From positions 43,088,032 through 43,152,031 of the forward strand of contig NC_092234.1 of NCBI RefSeq assembly GCF_036320965.1: a stretch of DNA of 64,000 bases, written 5' to 3'. The position numbers and the translations under genes are program-made. The notes under the pieces were generated by a model. That model worked only from the letters and a program-made list of their open reading frames with translations. It had not been told where the DNA came from and made no database searches. This stretch comes from Panulirus ornatus. Lineage: Eukaryota; Arthropoda; Malacostraca; Decapoda; Palinuridae. Below, piece by piece: positions 24,431 to 36,984 of the stretch; position 1 is the first letter of the stretch, and each line of letters opens with the position of its first letter.

Positions 24431-24724
24431 TCCCGTTTAAAGCGTGTTGTTTTCACTGGACGTAACTATATCATATTTCTTAAAAGCAATCATGACTTTA
24501 TACAAATCTGTATCAAAAAACTTTACTTTTAGATAGGATTACTATACTACTTTTCACACAAGGTAATCTATAAATCTGACGATTCACAGATTTTGAAGCC
24601 AAACAAAAAATGTATTCTTCCGTCAGACATTATTACGTAACTCTGTTGTAATCTTTTATCCGGCCAGGCGAAGGGAACGGTGTCTGTTGTCTCCTGTTGT
24701 GTGCCTTATGCCCAGAAAGGGCAT

Positions 24725-24726
<2 letters not shown>

Positions 24727-24793
<67 letters not shown>
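24727..24793 (+). repeat. (TA)n microsatellite
   Basis: Uninterrupted TA run of about 33 units. Confidence 0.97.
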
Positions 24794-24794
<1 letters not shown>

Positions 24795-24799
24795 CCTGT

Positions 24800-25075
24800 A
24801 CAGAAGTACCTACGACCACATGAGACAGGCAGGACTTCGCCACTAGGCAGACAGAACGCGTAGCGCTCACCGCTGGCCGACGGAATTAGAGATAGCGCGT
24901 CGTGTGAGTCTGATGCTGTCTGTCAAGAGTCATGAGCGAGACGAAGGTCTAGCCTGTATGACTGAGGTTAATGGCAGTAGCCCATGCGTTGGCTGAGGCA
25001 GAAACAAAAGACAGCTAGCTGGGCCGACGGATTGAAACTTGACAACCACTGAAGTGCTGGCTTACGCAGCCATCA
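24800..25075. other. No gene recognised
   Basis: Unique sequence between TA runs. The 15-mer ACGCGTAGCGCTCAC (24,856-24,870) is also present inverted at 19,265-19,279, which may mark a diverged repeat. Confidence 0.4.
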
Positions 25076-25149
25076 CTAACACCCCCCCCCCCCCGAGAAA
25101 GAGAGAAAGGAAGGGAGCGTTCGTCTGTGTGTATGTGTAACGGTAGTTA

Positions 25150-25153
25150 AATA

Positions 25154-25223
<70 letters not shown>
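25150..25223 (+). repeat. (TA)n microsatellite
   Basis: TA run of about 36 units with one interruption near the start. Confidence 0.96.
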
Positions 25224-25225
<2 letters not shown>

Positions 25226-25316
25226 CTTGTCTTGTGTATACAAGATGTCTGTTTATCTTCTGAGTGAGAAATGCTGAGGTAAACATTGGCGACACGGTGT
25301 ACAGAAGGCCTCCTGA

Positions 25317-25320
<4 letters not shown>

Positions 25321-25393
<73 letters not shown>
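25321..25393 (+). repeat. (TA)n microsatellite
   Basis: Uninterrupted TA run, directly abutting a dispersed-element tail fragment. Confidence 0.97.
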
Positions 25394-25394
<1 letters not shown>

Positions 25395-25398
<4 letters not shown>

Positions 25399-25455
25399 CT
25401 TATATCCCTGGGGATAGGGGATTAAGAATACTTCCCACGTATTCCCTGCGGTTAA
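25395..25455 (-). repeat. Tail fragment of dispersed element (type II), minus orientation
   Basis: Reverse complement reads CGCAGGGAATACGTGGGAAG then CCCCTATCCCCAGGGATA, matching the fragment at the window start. A TA run flanks its tail side. Confidence 0.78.
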
Positions 25456-25984
25456 TAAGGGAGAGGTCTGGAAACTCTTCGTTTTTTAAGGGTAGAGAAG
25501 GCTGAAACTCCCTTGGCATTTTGTTATTCTCCAAAAGAGACCAAGTATTTCTAATGTACTCGGTAATGCGCAAAGGCCCATCTTGAAAGAAAGTATAATA
25601 GTACCTATAATAATGCATATATATATATTATAAGACAGATTATCTATATATATATAATAGAAACTATATTATAATATCTCATTGCCCTTCTTGTTCATTT
25701 ATGGAAAATTATATTACCTTCCCGAGTGTAGGTTTCAGCCACAGAACCCGACCTCCCACGACTCCTCACCTTCCCTCTTTCGCTTCCTTTGAAAATGAAT
25801 AACTGAGGGGAAGATTCTTCCCACCCCCCCCCCGCCTCATTTTCCCATTTTAGCTATCTACGATATATACGAGTAATAGTATAAAGTATTCTATTCTTAC
25901 CTATTTCTTATTATTATTTATATTTTTTTTATATATTATTTATATTTTTTTTATATTATATACCTAGTACTCCTCGCTTTGCGG

Positions 25985-27380
25985 GTCATGAAGGTAAAAT
26001 GACGAAAATGACGTCGCCAGAGCACGTACCATACGACTTAGCCAAACAATAGCTAATCGTAAATGATGAAATTAGCTTTGTGTACACGCCTTCCCTGGGG
26101 GAAAGAGACCTGCCCAGAGCGGTGCACGGTCAGCATGGCTCTGACTCTGTATCTGGAGCAGTACCCCGCCCACCCCCCCTCTGGTCCTCTGTTTGAGTAC
26201 CACGTATCTGTTATTGAGTACCTACGTACCTCTGTATCTGAAGTTGCCTCCAATTACCTCTATTCCTTGCCCTCCGTTTCACCCTACTATTTTCAGGCCC
26301 CGATCACGAAAATCTTTTTCCCAACTTATGCCCTCAATTTGGTCTTTGGGACGTTGCCCTACGTAGTACGCCCTGTATACTCGGGAGGTGCACCTTCTTA
26401 TCCCTCTTTATCTTGCAGACCAGTTCAAAACACCTTCCTCGTTTCAACCACGGTCTTTTCATTCCACACATCTTTACCTTCGTTGAGTTGACCCTACTGA
26501 CCCTCTTATCCATTGGTCTAACCAACATTTAGAGCCCCCTTATCTTGGAGTGCCACTACTTATCATAGCCACAGTTGGCACGATAACCTGACTAACACAT
26601 TCTCAAACTCACCAATTCCTTTGTTTATCTATATGTTCCCTCTGATCAAAATTTTAAGGTGATTTTGTAATATCCCTATGTCGTTCCCTAAAGTCCCAAT
26701 GATCTCTTCCGTTTCTGTACATCCAAAACGATTCTCACGTCCGTTACTTTACAATTTTCACTCCGTTTTTTTAACATTCAAATCCTTTCCAGTTGCTGAC
26801 TCATTCCTACTGTCATACCTGCCTTATTACTTACTCCTTTCTATGTCTCTATCTTTCCAAGCATAACGCAGTTCTCAATGTCTCTCAATGAACGCTTATC
26901 CAGGCTTTATCTTTACAAAACCTGATCATTCCAGCCTTCTATCCCAAGCTGTTCTAAGTACTTATGCCTTCTTCCAGGCTTATATCGTTTTTACATCCTC
27001 AACTCCATTTACTATGATTCATCACCATTGGACATCAAAACCTGTCCAACCTTCTCATGAGAACCGAAAGTCAATCACTCACTTCTCTAAGCCTAACTGT
27101 TCCTTCCAAACCTACTTTTACACTTTCTTAATAATCCCGACGATTTCTAAATTTTCTCAATCTTTCTTGATCAATTCGTTTCTACTTTATCCATCGTTCC
27201 TTAGTAGATCCAATCCCACTTTAGCAAGTTTTACAAGCCTTTTCTTTCAACGACTACTGTTTCATCCATGTGTCTTAATTTGGGACAGCACATCCTGTCC
27301 CCAATCTGATTCTAACTGTTTCATTGTAATGATTTTTCTTCTTATTATCATACTATATACACTCGCCTCTGAGTCGTGGT
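25985..27380 (+). repeat. Copy 1 of a 1.4-1.55 kb tandem duplication
   Basis: Landmarks shared in the same order with copy 2 include GTAAATGATGAAAT, GTGTACACGCCTTCCCTGGG, AGAGACCTGCCC (26,05x-26,115), GTGATTTTGTAATATCCC (26,657), CTACTTTATCCATCGTTCCT (27,18x) and TTTCATTGTAATGA (27,32x). An inserted fragment of the GAGGTAGCG-family element sits at about 26,222-26,330. No gene is apparent, and open frames here are not protein-like. Confidence 0.78.
26222..26330 (+). repeat. Fragment of dispersed element (type I) inside duplication copy 1
   Basis: CTCTATTCCTTGCCCTCC, TTCAGGCCCCGATCACG and AAAATCTTTTTCCC match the 3' part of the copy at 46,733-47,005. Copy 2 of the duplication lacks it. Confidence 0.75.
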
Positions 27381-28920
27381 CATGAGTTATCACAATGACG
27401 TCGACCAAGGAGGGAACGTGACCGGAAATACGTACTTGGAAGACACAAAAAAGCTTCATTCTGGTAAATGATGAAATGTAGGGCTTGTGGTGTACACGTC
27501 CTTCCCTTGGGGGAAGAAAGAGACCTGCCCTCAGTGCCAGGCAGGAGTGCCACCCGGGGTCACGGCACTGGTGACCTCCTGACCTCTGGGTTATCTTGTG
27601 AGGCCGACCCCACCCCCTCCCCTACTGTAGTCCTCTGTTATCTTGGGAGGTTGACCCTACAGTAGCTCTCTGTTATCTTGGAAGGTTGACCCTACTGTAG
27701 CCCTCTGTTATCTTGGAAGGTTGACCCTACAGTAGCCCTCTGTTATCCTGGGAGGTTGACCCTACTATAGCCCTCTGTTATCTTGGGATGTTGACCCAAC
27801 TGTAGTAGCCCTCTGTTATCTTGGGAGGTTGACCCTACTGTAGTAGCCCTCTGTTATCTTGGGAGGTTGCCCCTACTGTATCCCTCTGTTATCTTGGGAG
27901 GTTGACCATACAGTAGCCCTCTGTTATCTAGGGAGGCTGACCATACAGTATCCCTCTGTTATCTTGGGAGGTTGACCCTACTGTAGCCCTCTGTTATCTT
28001 GGGAGGTTGACCCAACTGTAGTAGCCCTCTGTTATCTTGGGAGGTTGACCCTACTGTAGTGTGTTATCATAGTTGGCCGATATACCTGACTCACAACACA
28101 CGCCACAAAGCTCCCCAGTTGTTATCTTTATGTTCCTCTCTGATCTAAAATGCTTAAGTGTGATTTTGTAATATCCCAATGTCGTTTTCTAAAGTCCCAA
28201 ATGCAGTTTTCTTGCAGTTTTCTTAAGTCCAAAAGCTGTTTCTAGCGTCTGTTACTTTACTATTGTATCAGCGCCGTTTTCTAACGTTTCAAGCCGTTTT
28301 CTAGTGTCTGTTACTTTCCTAATGTATCAATACCGCTTTCTAGTGTCTCTATGTTCTTTTCTCGAGCATAAATGCTGTTTCCTAATGCCTCAATACTGCT
28401 TTATAGGACGTATATATCTTTTCTAAACCATCAATGCCGTTTTCTAATGCCTCAATGCCGTTTTCTAATGTCTCTATGTCTTCTCTACAGGCTTAATATC
28501 GTTTTTAATGCCTCAGTGCCGTTTTCTTGTGTCAGTCTCTTTCCTAGTGTGGAAATGAAGTTCTCGAACCTTCTCAGTGTCGTTTTCGAAAGAAAAAGTC
28601 AGCTACATTTCTAAGCTCAATGTCCTTTCCTAACCTACTTCAATTTTCTAAAGTATCAACGACGATTTCTAATGTCTCAATTGTTTTCTTTGTGATTCAA
28701 TGTCGTTTTCTACTTTATCCATCGTTCTTTGGTGGGCCCATTCTGCCATCTAAGAACAGTTTACAAGGGCCGTTTTCTTTTGCACGCCTAACTGCTGTTT
28801 ATCGTGATGATGTCATTTGAGAATTGGAGGTAAGTACAATCAGCTGCACCCAATATATATCTAACTGTTTCATTGTGCATGACTCTTCTCTCTTACTCCC
28901 GTCATACACGTGAGGTGACC
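27381..28920 (+). repeat. Copy 2 of the 1.4-1.55 kb tandem duplication
   Basis: Landmarks of copy 1 recur with offset growing from about 1,399 bp at the left end to about 1,550 bp at the right end. The growth is partly due to a 35-bp array (27,600-28,060). The right third consists of degenerate CGTTTTCTAATGTCTCAATG repeats, also visible more faintly in copy 1. Confidence 0.78.
27600..28060 (+). repeat. 35-bp minisatellite, about 13 copies
   Basis: Units read CTCTGTTATCTTGGGAGG then TTGACCCTACTGTAGCC. Only one related unit is recognisable at the corresponding place in copy 1 (about 26,344-26,395). Confidence 0.93.
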
Positions 28921-28924
28921 GTAC

Positions 28925-29420
28925 ACTGATGTTGAACGCCAACTTTAAGTGCAACTTTAATTTTACTTCTTTTTTTTTTTCTTCCTCTCACCAGGATAAA
29001 CAAGGATGTAATACAAGCACGACATCAGCCAAACACTTCACAGTTCTTATCAACCAACGCGAGCATCATTCCAAGGTCTTTTCATATTTCTTACACTAAC
29101 AAAATTATAAAGAAATAAACCTAGATATAAATTGTGATTCAACCTAAAGTTAATTATGCTAATATATTTCACTCGCTAAAGCCTCGCCTGAATATAGCCC
29201 TTGTTCATCCTGGAGAAGGCACAACCCCGCTTCCCACCCCACAAACACAAACACCAGCGACCCCGCTTGCTGCTGCCTGACGCACGCAACACTCAGCGAT
29301 GACACTCCACAGCGTGTAACGAACCTAGCGACCTCTTAACGGACTCCCTCGTTTGAAATTTGGAAATGACGCCTGAAGGGGAATTAATAGTGACCTGGTC
29401 AAACTGGGTCAAAGGTCACG
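28925..29420. other. No gene recognised
   Basis: Unique sequence with no coding signal. GGGTCAAAGGTCA at 29,406-29,418 is a DR1-like direct repeat. Confidence 0.45.
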
Positions 29421-29424
29421 AAAA

Positions 29425-29615
29425 AATCCCGGGACTACTTAATATCCCAACTGGAATTCCGCTCTATACTGACTATCCCAGCTGGGAACCCTCTTCACTG
29501 ACTATCCCAGCTGGGAACCCTCTCTATTGACTATCCCATCTGGGACGACTCTCTCCCACGACTATCCCAGCTGGGACGACTCTCTTCCCGTGAGTATCCC
29601 AGCTGGGATCGTTCA
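29425..29615 (+). repeat. About 30-bp minisatellite with a perfect palindrome
   Basis: TCCCAGCTGGGA occurs at 29,476, 29,505, 29,565 and 29,597, with a one-base variant at 29,534. Each lies in a unit beginning GACTA. The core CAGCTG is an E-box. Confidence 0.9.
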
Positions 29616-30059
29616 GTCTACCCCCTGATGACCCTACCACACCGTGAGGGGATGCATGACGCGGAGGGCTTCCCTAGGGGTCAAGCCGCTCCCTCTCAAG
29701 GTCACGTGAGGTGACCTGTTCGGGGTGACGCAAAGCCGCCCGTCACGACAGTCCGTCACTTGGCGTCACACGCCCGTCACTTGGCGTCACGGCAACCCCA
29801 CCTCATCACACTGTTCCCAGGAGTGTGTTTTAACTAATATAAATCGTTTAAATGCCTTATCTCTCCGTAGATAAGAGATAGAAGACCCTCTCCAATTAGC
29901 TGCAAGGCAAGCTCACGCAGGGGCTGGCCTGAGGGAGATAATGTTATCACAACACTGCCATGATAACCCAGGATAACTACTGTCCATTGTGGCCCTTCCG
30001 ATAGGCCACTCCCCACGTCTTTATGCTTAAGATAAAAACATTAAGATAACACTGATACC

Positions 30060-30280
30060 ATATCTCGCCAGCTGGCTGACGAGGCGCTCCGAGCCAGACT
30101 CTCGGCTTGTCTTCAAAGGACCATCGTTGCTCCATGTCTCGTTTGTTAACGAACCGCTGACGAGTCTTTAAGTCTCCACTCTCTCTGTGTGCTCTCTCGG
30201 GGAAAGGGATTCGAAGCCCTGACACCACGTCCCCAGTCCACAACACTGGGGCAGCCTGACGCCAGTCACAATCTAAAGCT
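30060..30280. other. Possible tRNA-derived repeat (weak)
   Basis: On the minus strand AGGGCTTCGAATCCCT resembles a tRNA T-arm with a B-box. I could not fold a full tRNA or place an A-box, so this is only a hint of a SINE fragment. Confidence 0.2.
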
Positions 30281-30369
30281 GATGGTAACCTCTGTCGCTC
30301 ATGCCAGTCATGATAACACAGGAACCTACCATCACACCACTCACCCCGGCTCTGTACCATGTCACCAGT

Positions 30370-30900
30370 AACTACCAGGATCGTACCGTCTCGACTGTAC
30401 CATCAGGATCGTACCGTCTCACCAGTACCACCAGGGTCGTACCGTCTCGACTGTACCATCAGGATCGTACCGTCTCGACTGCACCACCAGGATCGTACCG
30501 TCTCAACTGTACCACCAGGGTCGTACCGTCTCAACTGTACCACCAGGATCGTACCGTCTCAACTGTACCACCAGGGTCGTACCGTCTCAACTGTACCACC
30601 AGGGTCGTACCGTCTCAACTGTACCACCAGGATCGTACCGTCTCAACTGTACCACCAGGGTCGTACCGTCTCAACTGTACCACCAGGATCGTACCGTCTC
30701 AACTGTACCACCAGGGTCGTACCGTCTCAACTGTACCACCAGGATCATACCGTCTCAACTGTACCACCAGGATCATACCGTCTCAACTGTACCACCAGGG
30801 TCGTACCGTCTCAACTGTACCACCAGGATCATACCGTCTCAACTGTACCACCAGGGTCGTACCGTCTCAACTGTACCACCAGGGTCGTACCGTGTCACTA
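30370..30900 (+). repeat. 28-bp minisatellite, about 18 copies (GTCGTACC core)
   Basis: Units read GTACCGTCTCAACTGTACCA then CCAGGGTC. The GGTCGTACCGTC core is shared with the arms of the palindromic GTAC element, suggesting derivation from an arm. Confidence 0.95.
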
Positions 30901-31039
30901 CCTCATCTCCTCCACAAAGCACTCACAACTGACCTCTCGCTGCCTTCGTATCCCTCACCAGGCACGCTAACGCACTAAGACAACACACTCATGTCTTTAT
31001 CCTCATGATATAGTATATTGTTTACACTGGGGCTGGATG

Positions 31040-31155
31040 GGAGGGGGTGAATCTCATGGCTAACAGGGAGGACTCCAAGACGTGGGTTCGACTCTCAAAG
31101 TCACCTGGTGCTAACGACCATGGGAGCCAAGGAGACACACACACACACACACGTC
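31040..31155 (+). repeat. tRNA-like SINE fragment with CA tail (tentative)
   Basis: ATGGCTAACAGGGAGGAC followed by GTGGGTTCGACTCTC resembles A- and B-box promoter motifs, and a CA microsatellite follows. Spacing between the boxes is shorter than usual. Confidence 0.3.
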
Positions 31156-31309
31156 GCAACCCAACGCCTTGCGACACACGCGCGCATCTCTGTGGTAAAC
31201 AAGATAGATGCATGATTACGACAACCTTCGCGGCGCAATGCAAAACATGTTGGTATTGCTGAAGGTGAGGAGGGTGTGGGGAAAGAAGGATGGAGAAATG
31301 TTGTTATAA

Positions 31310-31740
31310 CTACCACACGAGGCACCAGTTCATCCCACACACTGTTAGTACTACCAGGAGGCACTAATCGCTTCCACACACACTGTGAATACGAGGCACC
31401 AATCAGTCCCACTCAGTGCATAAAACGAGGCACCAATCAGTTCCACACAGTGTTAATACGAGGCACCAATCAGTTCCACACACAGCGCTAATACGAGGCA
31501 CGAATCAGTTCCACACACACACACAGTTAATACGAGGCACGAATCAGTTCCACACACACTGTTAATACGAGACACCAATCAGTTCCACACACACTGTTAA
31601 TACGAGACACCAATCAGTTCCACACACAGTGTTAATACGAGGCACCAATCAGTTCCACACACAGTTAATACGAGGCACCAATCAGTTCCACACACAGTGT
31701 TAATACGAGGCACCAATCAGTTCCACACACTGCTCATAAA
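31310..31740 (+). repeat. About 33-36-bp minisatellite
   Basis: AATACGAGGCACCAATCAGT then TCCACACACAGTGTT recurs about 12 times with small indels. Confidence 0.93.
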
Positions 31741-31959
31741 ACTACACCCATCTGTTTCGCTCTGCCAGCCAGTCAGTCAGTCTGTCTTTCAAGTGATGAT
31801 AAGTGATACATTTTGAGAATGAGAGAGATCATCTGGTGAACCGTTGCTATGCTTACTCTGCAGCTCCGGGCGAGGCCACCCGCTCCAGGCTGTGGGCAAG
31901 GTCGTGGGGAGGTGGTTTGTCGTCAACCACACCCCCACCACTACACTTGTGGTTCATCC

Positions 31960-32190
31960 AACCCTCCTCCACACAATGAGTCATCCATCCCCTCTCCACG
32001 ATACACCCCGACCCCCCCCCAACCACCACCACACCATGGGTCATCCATCCTCCACCACACCATGGGTCACCCGTCATCTACCACACCATGGGTCATCCAT
32101 CTTCCACAGCACCATGGGTCACCCGTCATCGACCACACCATGGGTCATCCATCTTCCACCATGGGTCATCCATCATCCACCACCTCGACC
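31960..32190 (+). repeat. About 26-bp minisatellite
   Basis: ACCATGGGTCATCCATCCTC then CACCAC recurs about eight times. Confidence 0.9.
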
Positions 32191-32287
32191 GATCAAGCAA
32201 AAACAACACGACCATCCTCTGCCACTCACGTCAGTACACAAGGGTAAACCAATCACACCACCCAGCGAGGGGTGGCACGATATCAAC

Positions 32288-32500
32288 ACAAATGACAACG
32301 ACAGTGTTTACAACGAAGGCTGAACCAGGGCAGTGACAACGACAGTGTTTACAACGAAGGCTAAACCAGAGCAGTGACAACGACAATGTTTACAACGAAG
32401 GCTGAACCAGAGCAGTGACAACGACAATGTTTACAACGAAGGCTGAACCAGAGCAGTGACAACGACAATGTTTACAACGAAGGCTAAACCAGAGCAGTGG
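32288..32500 (+). repeat. 41-bp minisatellite, five copies
   Basis: GTGACAACGACAATGTTTAC then AACGAAGGCTGAACCAGAG recurs at 41-bp spacing. Confidence 0.93.
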
Positions 32501-33159
32501 TGTCCTCAAACATCTCATTTCCAACACATCCACCACCCTCCTCCGCACAACCCTATCTATATAGCCCACGCCTCACAACCATATCTAACATTGAACACAC
32601 ACACACACCACACACCCACACCACACACACTATGGCCTCACCTATACACCTCACCAGCTAACGTAGACTAACGTAAATCAACTCGTCTTTCACGGCGTTA
32701 CGAGCCGCAGCCATCTACCAACAAGGGGTGAGGTGGGGGAGTTGATGATGAACTCACCCCAGGCCACTAATCCTACCTACCTACCTCCCTCATCCCATCC
32801 CAATGTACTCCCTACAACCAGACTAACTCCACGACACAGTCCCGCTACCATGAGATCCAGTGTTGAAGCGATGGCCGGAACTCTCTCACACCCTCCGCCA
32901 TGCGCGCCCCCGCCGCAAACAAGTAACAAAGACGCGGCACAGAAGATAGACAACATCTGTGCCACAGAACAGAGGGGGTCCACAGAGATTTCATCACATC
33001 ACAGCATTGAAGTGAGGCTCAGATAAGAGTGACTGCCACCAAGCAGGACCTGGAGATAGGAACAGTCATGAGACTCAGTGGGTCTGTGTCATGACGACCA
33101 AGACCCAGCTGGGACCTGCACGCGACACACGGGACCCACGAGATATCCACATGTCGGCC

Positions 33160-33470
33160 ACAGCTGGGGGTCTGGGACCTTACCTTACCTTACGTATACC
33201 TTACGATGGTTTGGGAGGTCTTCTACCCCCTACAGCTGGGGGTCTAGGACCTTACTTTGCCTTACGTATACCTTTCGATGGTTTGGGAGGTCTTCTACCC
33301 CTACAGCTGGGGGTCTGGGACTTTACCTTACCTTACGTATACCTTACGATGGTTTGTGAGGTCCTCTACCCCTACAGCTGGGTGTCTGGCACCTTACCTT
33401 ACCTTACCTTACGTATACCTTACGATGGTTTGGGTCTTCTACCCTACAGCTGGGGGTCTGGGACCAAGCT
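33160..33470 (+). repeat. About 70-bp minisatellite, four to five copies
   Basis: ACAGCTGGGGGTCTGGGACC, TTACCTTACGTATACC and GATGGTTTGGGAGGTCTTCT recur in order. Confidence 0.92.
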
Positions 33471-33899
33471 GTCTTGGTGCTCCTCTACTCAACCAAGCCG
33501 TTGGAGGCCGCAGACCGCAGGCCTACGCAAGCCTGCGTAGGAAGAAGCGAATGTGAAGTTGTGTGCGCAAGTAAACAAGACAGAAGAAGGACGCAGAGAG
33601 AGAGAGAAAAAAGGAAAAACGTGTGGGAGAACGAAGAACTACGGAAATGCCCGCCACAGATACGGAAAATCTGGGAACCTCATAACACAAGAGTTCCTCC
33701 TGCCACGAACCCGGGGCATGTGTGTGTGTGTGTGTGTCCAGGAAGGCAGGAGTGGATACGAGGCTGTGGGTTCAGCAGCGGAGCCCACAGAGGTGAAGAC
33801 TGTAAGCTTCACCACATGGAGACTGGGGGGGGGGGGGGAAAGGAATGTCAACACGAACAGACCAGAGGGTCTTTTCAAGGCTGTGTAAGAGATTAGGAA

Positions 33900-33903
<4 letters not shown>

Positions 33904-33976
<73 letters not shown>
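33904..33976 (+). repeat. (GA)n microsatellite
   Basis: Uninterrupted GA run of about 36 units. Confidence 0.97.
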
Positions 33977-33979
<3 letters not shown>

Positions 33980-34049
33980 AAGCGAGAGAGGAAAGCCACT
34001 GGAGGTGACAAAGAGCTAGGCGAGGGCAGGAACACAAGGTCAGAGGTCA

Positions 34050-34980
34050 AAGTCTGTCGGGTTACGCCCCATGACCCCCCCCCCCCCCAAATGAATGACG
34101 GGAATACAAAACATATGAGCGCCGTAAACCCCCTCCGGGGTGTCTGCCGGCAAACCCTTGCTTCTCTGTCACCCGAGTGCTACGATGCCCGCCCTCACCC
34201 CTTGGGTGACGGGGAACCCATGGAGAAACAAGAGTGGAAATCCCCCCACGAAATACCACATGACTTCAGTCAACCCTGTTAGCTGCCGTCGTTATCACCA
34301 AACACGCTTTCTGGGTATCTTTGGCCGTGAACGTCGTAGCGAGGTGATGCCCCGCGCCACCAGGTGTGGAGCGGGCGGGCGGTGGTGCGCGAGGTAGCGA
34401 CCGGGACGACCTTCAACACCAGACGGGTCCAGGGGCAGAGCGACGACACTCCAGGTGCCTCCCGGACGCCTCTCGCTGGGGTCGGCAGAGCCCCTTGTGT
34501 CGGGTGGGAGGGGTGTATGTTGCGGGGGGCCGGGCGGGGTCTGACGCCTTAATCCCCCGACCCCACAACCAGGAAGGACCCCCAGCCACAGGTTCCAGCA
34601 CGGGGGGGGGGGGGGGGTTCCAGGAGGCTGGAAGGTGCGTGGTAATGCTATGGGACCGTCCCACTTAATCTGTCACGTCGCTGTACCGTAGCCACCGTAC
34701 GCTAGTTTCTGTACCCTTCAACTGTCTACTGTACTACAGTACGCCCTACATTTGCCTCCACCTACACATTTCTAGTCCAGTGCCCCTTCACCCACGTACT
34801 GTACCCACTGAATGCTCTCTACCTGCCTCCACCAACCCCCTAGCCATGTACCTTTCACCCATGCCATCACTGAAATGCTTTAACCTACTATATAAAAAAA
34901 ACCAGTTCATGAAGTAGTTATGTAGCAGATCTGTGGGTCTCTTGTAGGCCCGAGAGCAGAACCAACGGTACGACCACTGA
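34050..34980. other. No gene recognised
   Basis: GC-rich unique sequence with C and G homopolymers. Just upstream, AGGTCA-G-AGGTCA at 34,037-34,049 is a perfect DR1. No domain is recognisable in the open frames. Confidence 0.45.
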
Positions 34981-34989
34981 CCATGAAGG

Positions 34990-35280
34990 ATCGACCGATG
35001 ACTGAGGGTCGACGCGTCCGTGTTAAGGGGTTGGAGAAGGAGGGGGTAGGGAGAGGGGGGCGCATTGCCTGGGGTGGAGAGGGGAGGAGGGAGGCGTTGG
35101 TGGTTCTGATGGAGTTACGTAACATCGAACAATCTGGTACAAGCAGGGGGGGGGGGGAGGAGGGAGGGAGGAGTCCTCCTGTTGAGTGGGGAGGGGTGGT
35201 GGTGGTGGTGGTGAAAGGAGGGGGTGAGGATCTCCACCTGCTGGGGAGGAATGAGGGGAGCACCTCCACCTGTTGGTAAA
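34990..35280 (+). repeat. Purine-rich low-complexity tract
   Basis: Long G/A-biased stretches such as GGGGAGGAGGGAGGCG, with GTGGTGGTGG and G homopolymers. Confidence 0.8.
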
Positions 35281-35829
35281 AGGAAGACAAGCAGCTTCTC
35301 CACCTGTGGCGAGGGAAACACGGCGACATCCACCTGCCGGGGAGGAAGAAACTGGACACCTCCACCTGCTGCGGAGGAAGAAGAAGAAAAAAAAAGGGTC
35401 TCTTTCCCGGCCGCGCGAAGGGAGAAAGAGGACCTCATTTCAGGGTCTTCACCTACTGGCCAATGGGAAAGCAAAGGGGAAGGGAGGGGAGTGGCTCTTC
35501 ATCCCTTTAAGGGGGGGAGGGATGGATTATCTCCCCTTAGAGGGAATTTATTAAGGGGTTGATGCCTCTGGTGGCTGGAGGGAAGGGGGTGGTGGAGGGG
35601 TTTACAGATACCACAAAGCCATACCAACCCAAGACACTGACTGGTATATTCTGGTTGTCTGTTGTTCACAAACCCTCTGTTACAAACAGCAGTTACTGTT
35701 GTGATCTTTCTCTTAACAGACGGGAATATAACAGATTGGAAACAGAGTATAGTTGGGCGTCCAGAATATGACGAAGTATTGGCGGACGTGTAGACGTGGC
35801 CCAGGTATACTGACTGGGCGTGGCGTGGG

Positions 35830-36200
35830 GCTGGGGGTGTGGGAGTAAGGCAGGGACTGTGGGACTCTGGGGTGCAGGGGACGCTAGAAGAGCTGGGGTG
35901 TAGGGAGACTGGGAAAGCTGGGGTGTAGGGGGACTGGGAAAACTGGGGCGTAGGGGGACCTGGAGAGCTGAAGTGTAGTGGGACTGGGAAAGTTGGGGTG
36001 TAGGGGGGACCTGGAAGAGCTGGGGTGTAGGGGGACTGGGAAAGTTGGAGTGTAGAGGGACTAGGAGAGTTAGGGTGTACTGGGGGACTGAGAGAGCTGG
36101 GGTGTAGGGGGACTGGGAAAGTTGGAGTTTACAGGGACTAGGAGAGTTAGGGTGTACTGGGGACCGAGAGAACTGGGGTGTAGGGGAAACTGGGAGAATG
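35830..36200 (+). repeat. About 25-31-bp minisatellite
   Basis: AGCTGGGGTGTAGGGGGACT then GGGAA recurs about 12 times with variants. G-rich on the + strand. Confidence 0.9.
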
Positions 36201-36784
36201 GAGGAGGGGGGGGGGGATTATGGGAGAGACTGGATAAGTGGGTAGGGTATGAGACCTGGTAGAGCGGGGTGTGGGAGAGAGGAGGTGGGGCTCGTGTGGT
36301 GGGAGAAAGGCACGTCAGGGCAGGTAAGCAGGTAGGCAGGGAGGGAGGGAGGTGAAGGCCCATGTCGTGAGAGTGACCGCAGCGTTTCCCCAGCAGGTAA
36401 CATGGCTGGAAGGGACACCACCCTCCTGCTTCTATAAGATACCATGAACTTCGATACCCACACAACTATCTATCCATCTACCTACCTGTCTACCTACTTA
36501 TCTCTTAGCCCCACTTGTCGACCCATCTCTCAAGGACATCAAATACAATCCGTACGAAATACACTTTTCCTTTCCCATCATTGAGACCACAGCAACTGTA
36601 GCCAGAGCAAGTACCCACAGCAACACATACGGCTCACGAAACTGCCTTTACTTACCCTCCTCCCCCACAAGTAATCTCTCCCCCAAAACAAAAACATGTA
36701 AGAAAACTGACATAGCAACTGACACAATGGTAAAGACAACAAACACAAAGTTCCCAGAACTATCTACACTCGGCCTCCTGAGCT

Positions 36785-36980
36785 CCATACATTACGACCC
36801 TTGTGCCACGACGGTACGACCCATGAGCCACAACGGTACGACCTTTGAGGCCACGACGGTACGACCCTTGTGCCACAACGGTACGACCTTTGAGGCTACG
36901 ACGGTACGACCCTTGTGCCACAACGGTACGACCTTTGAGGCCACGACGGTACGACCCTTGTGCCACAACGGTACGCATCA
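36785..36980 (+). repeat. 45-bp minisatellite with ACGGTACGACC arms
   Basis: Each 45-bp unit is two related halves (GTGCCACAACGGTACGACC and GAGGCCACGACGGTACGACC). The ACGGTACGACCCTTG core matches the left arm of the palindromic GTAC element. Confidence 0.9.
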
Positions 36981-36984
36981 TTGG

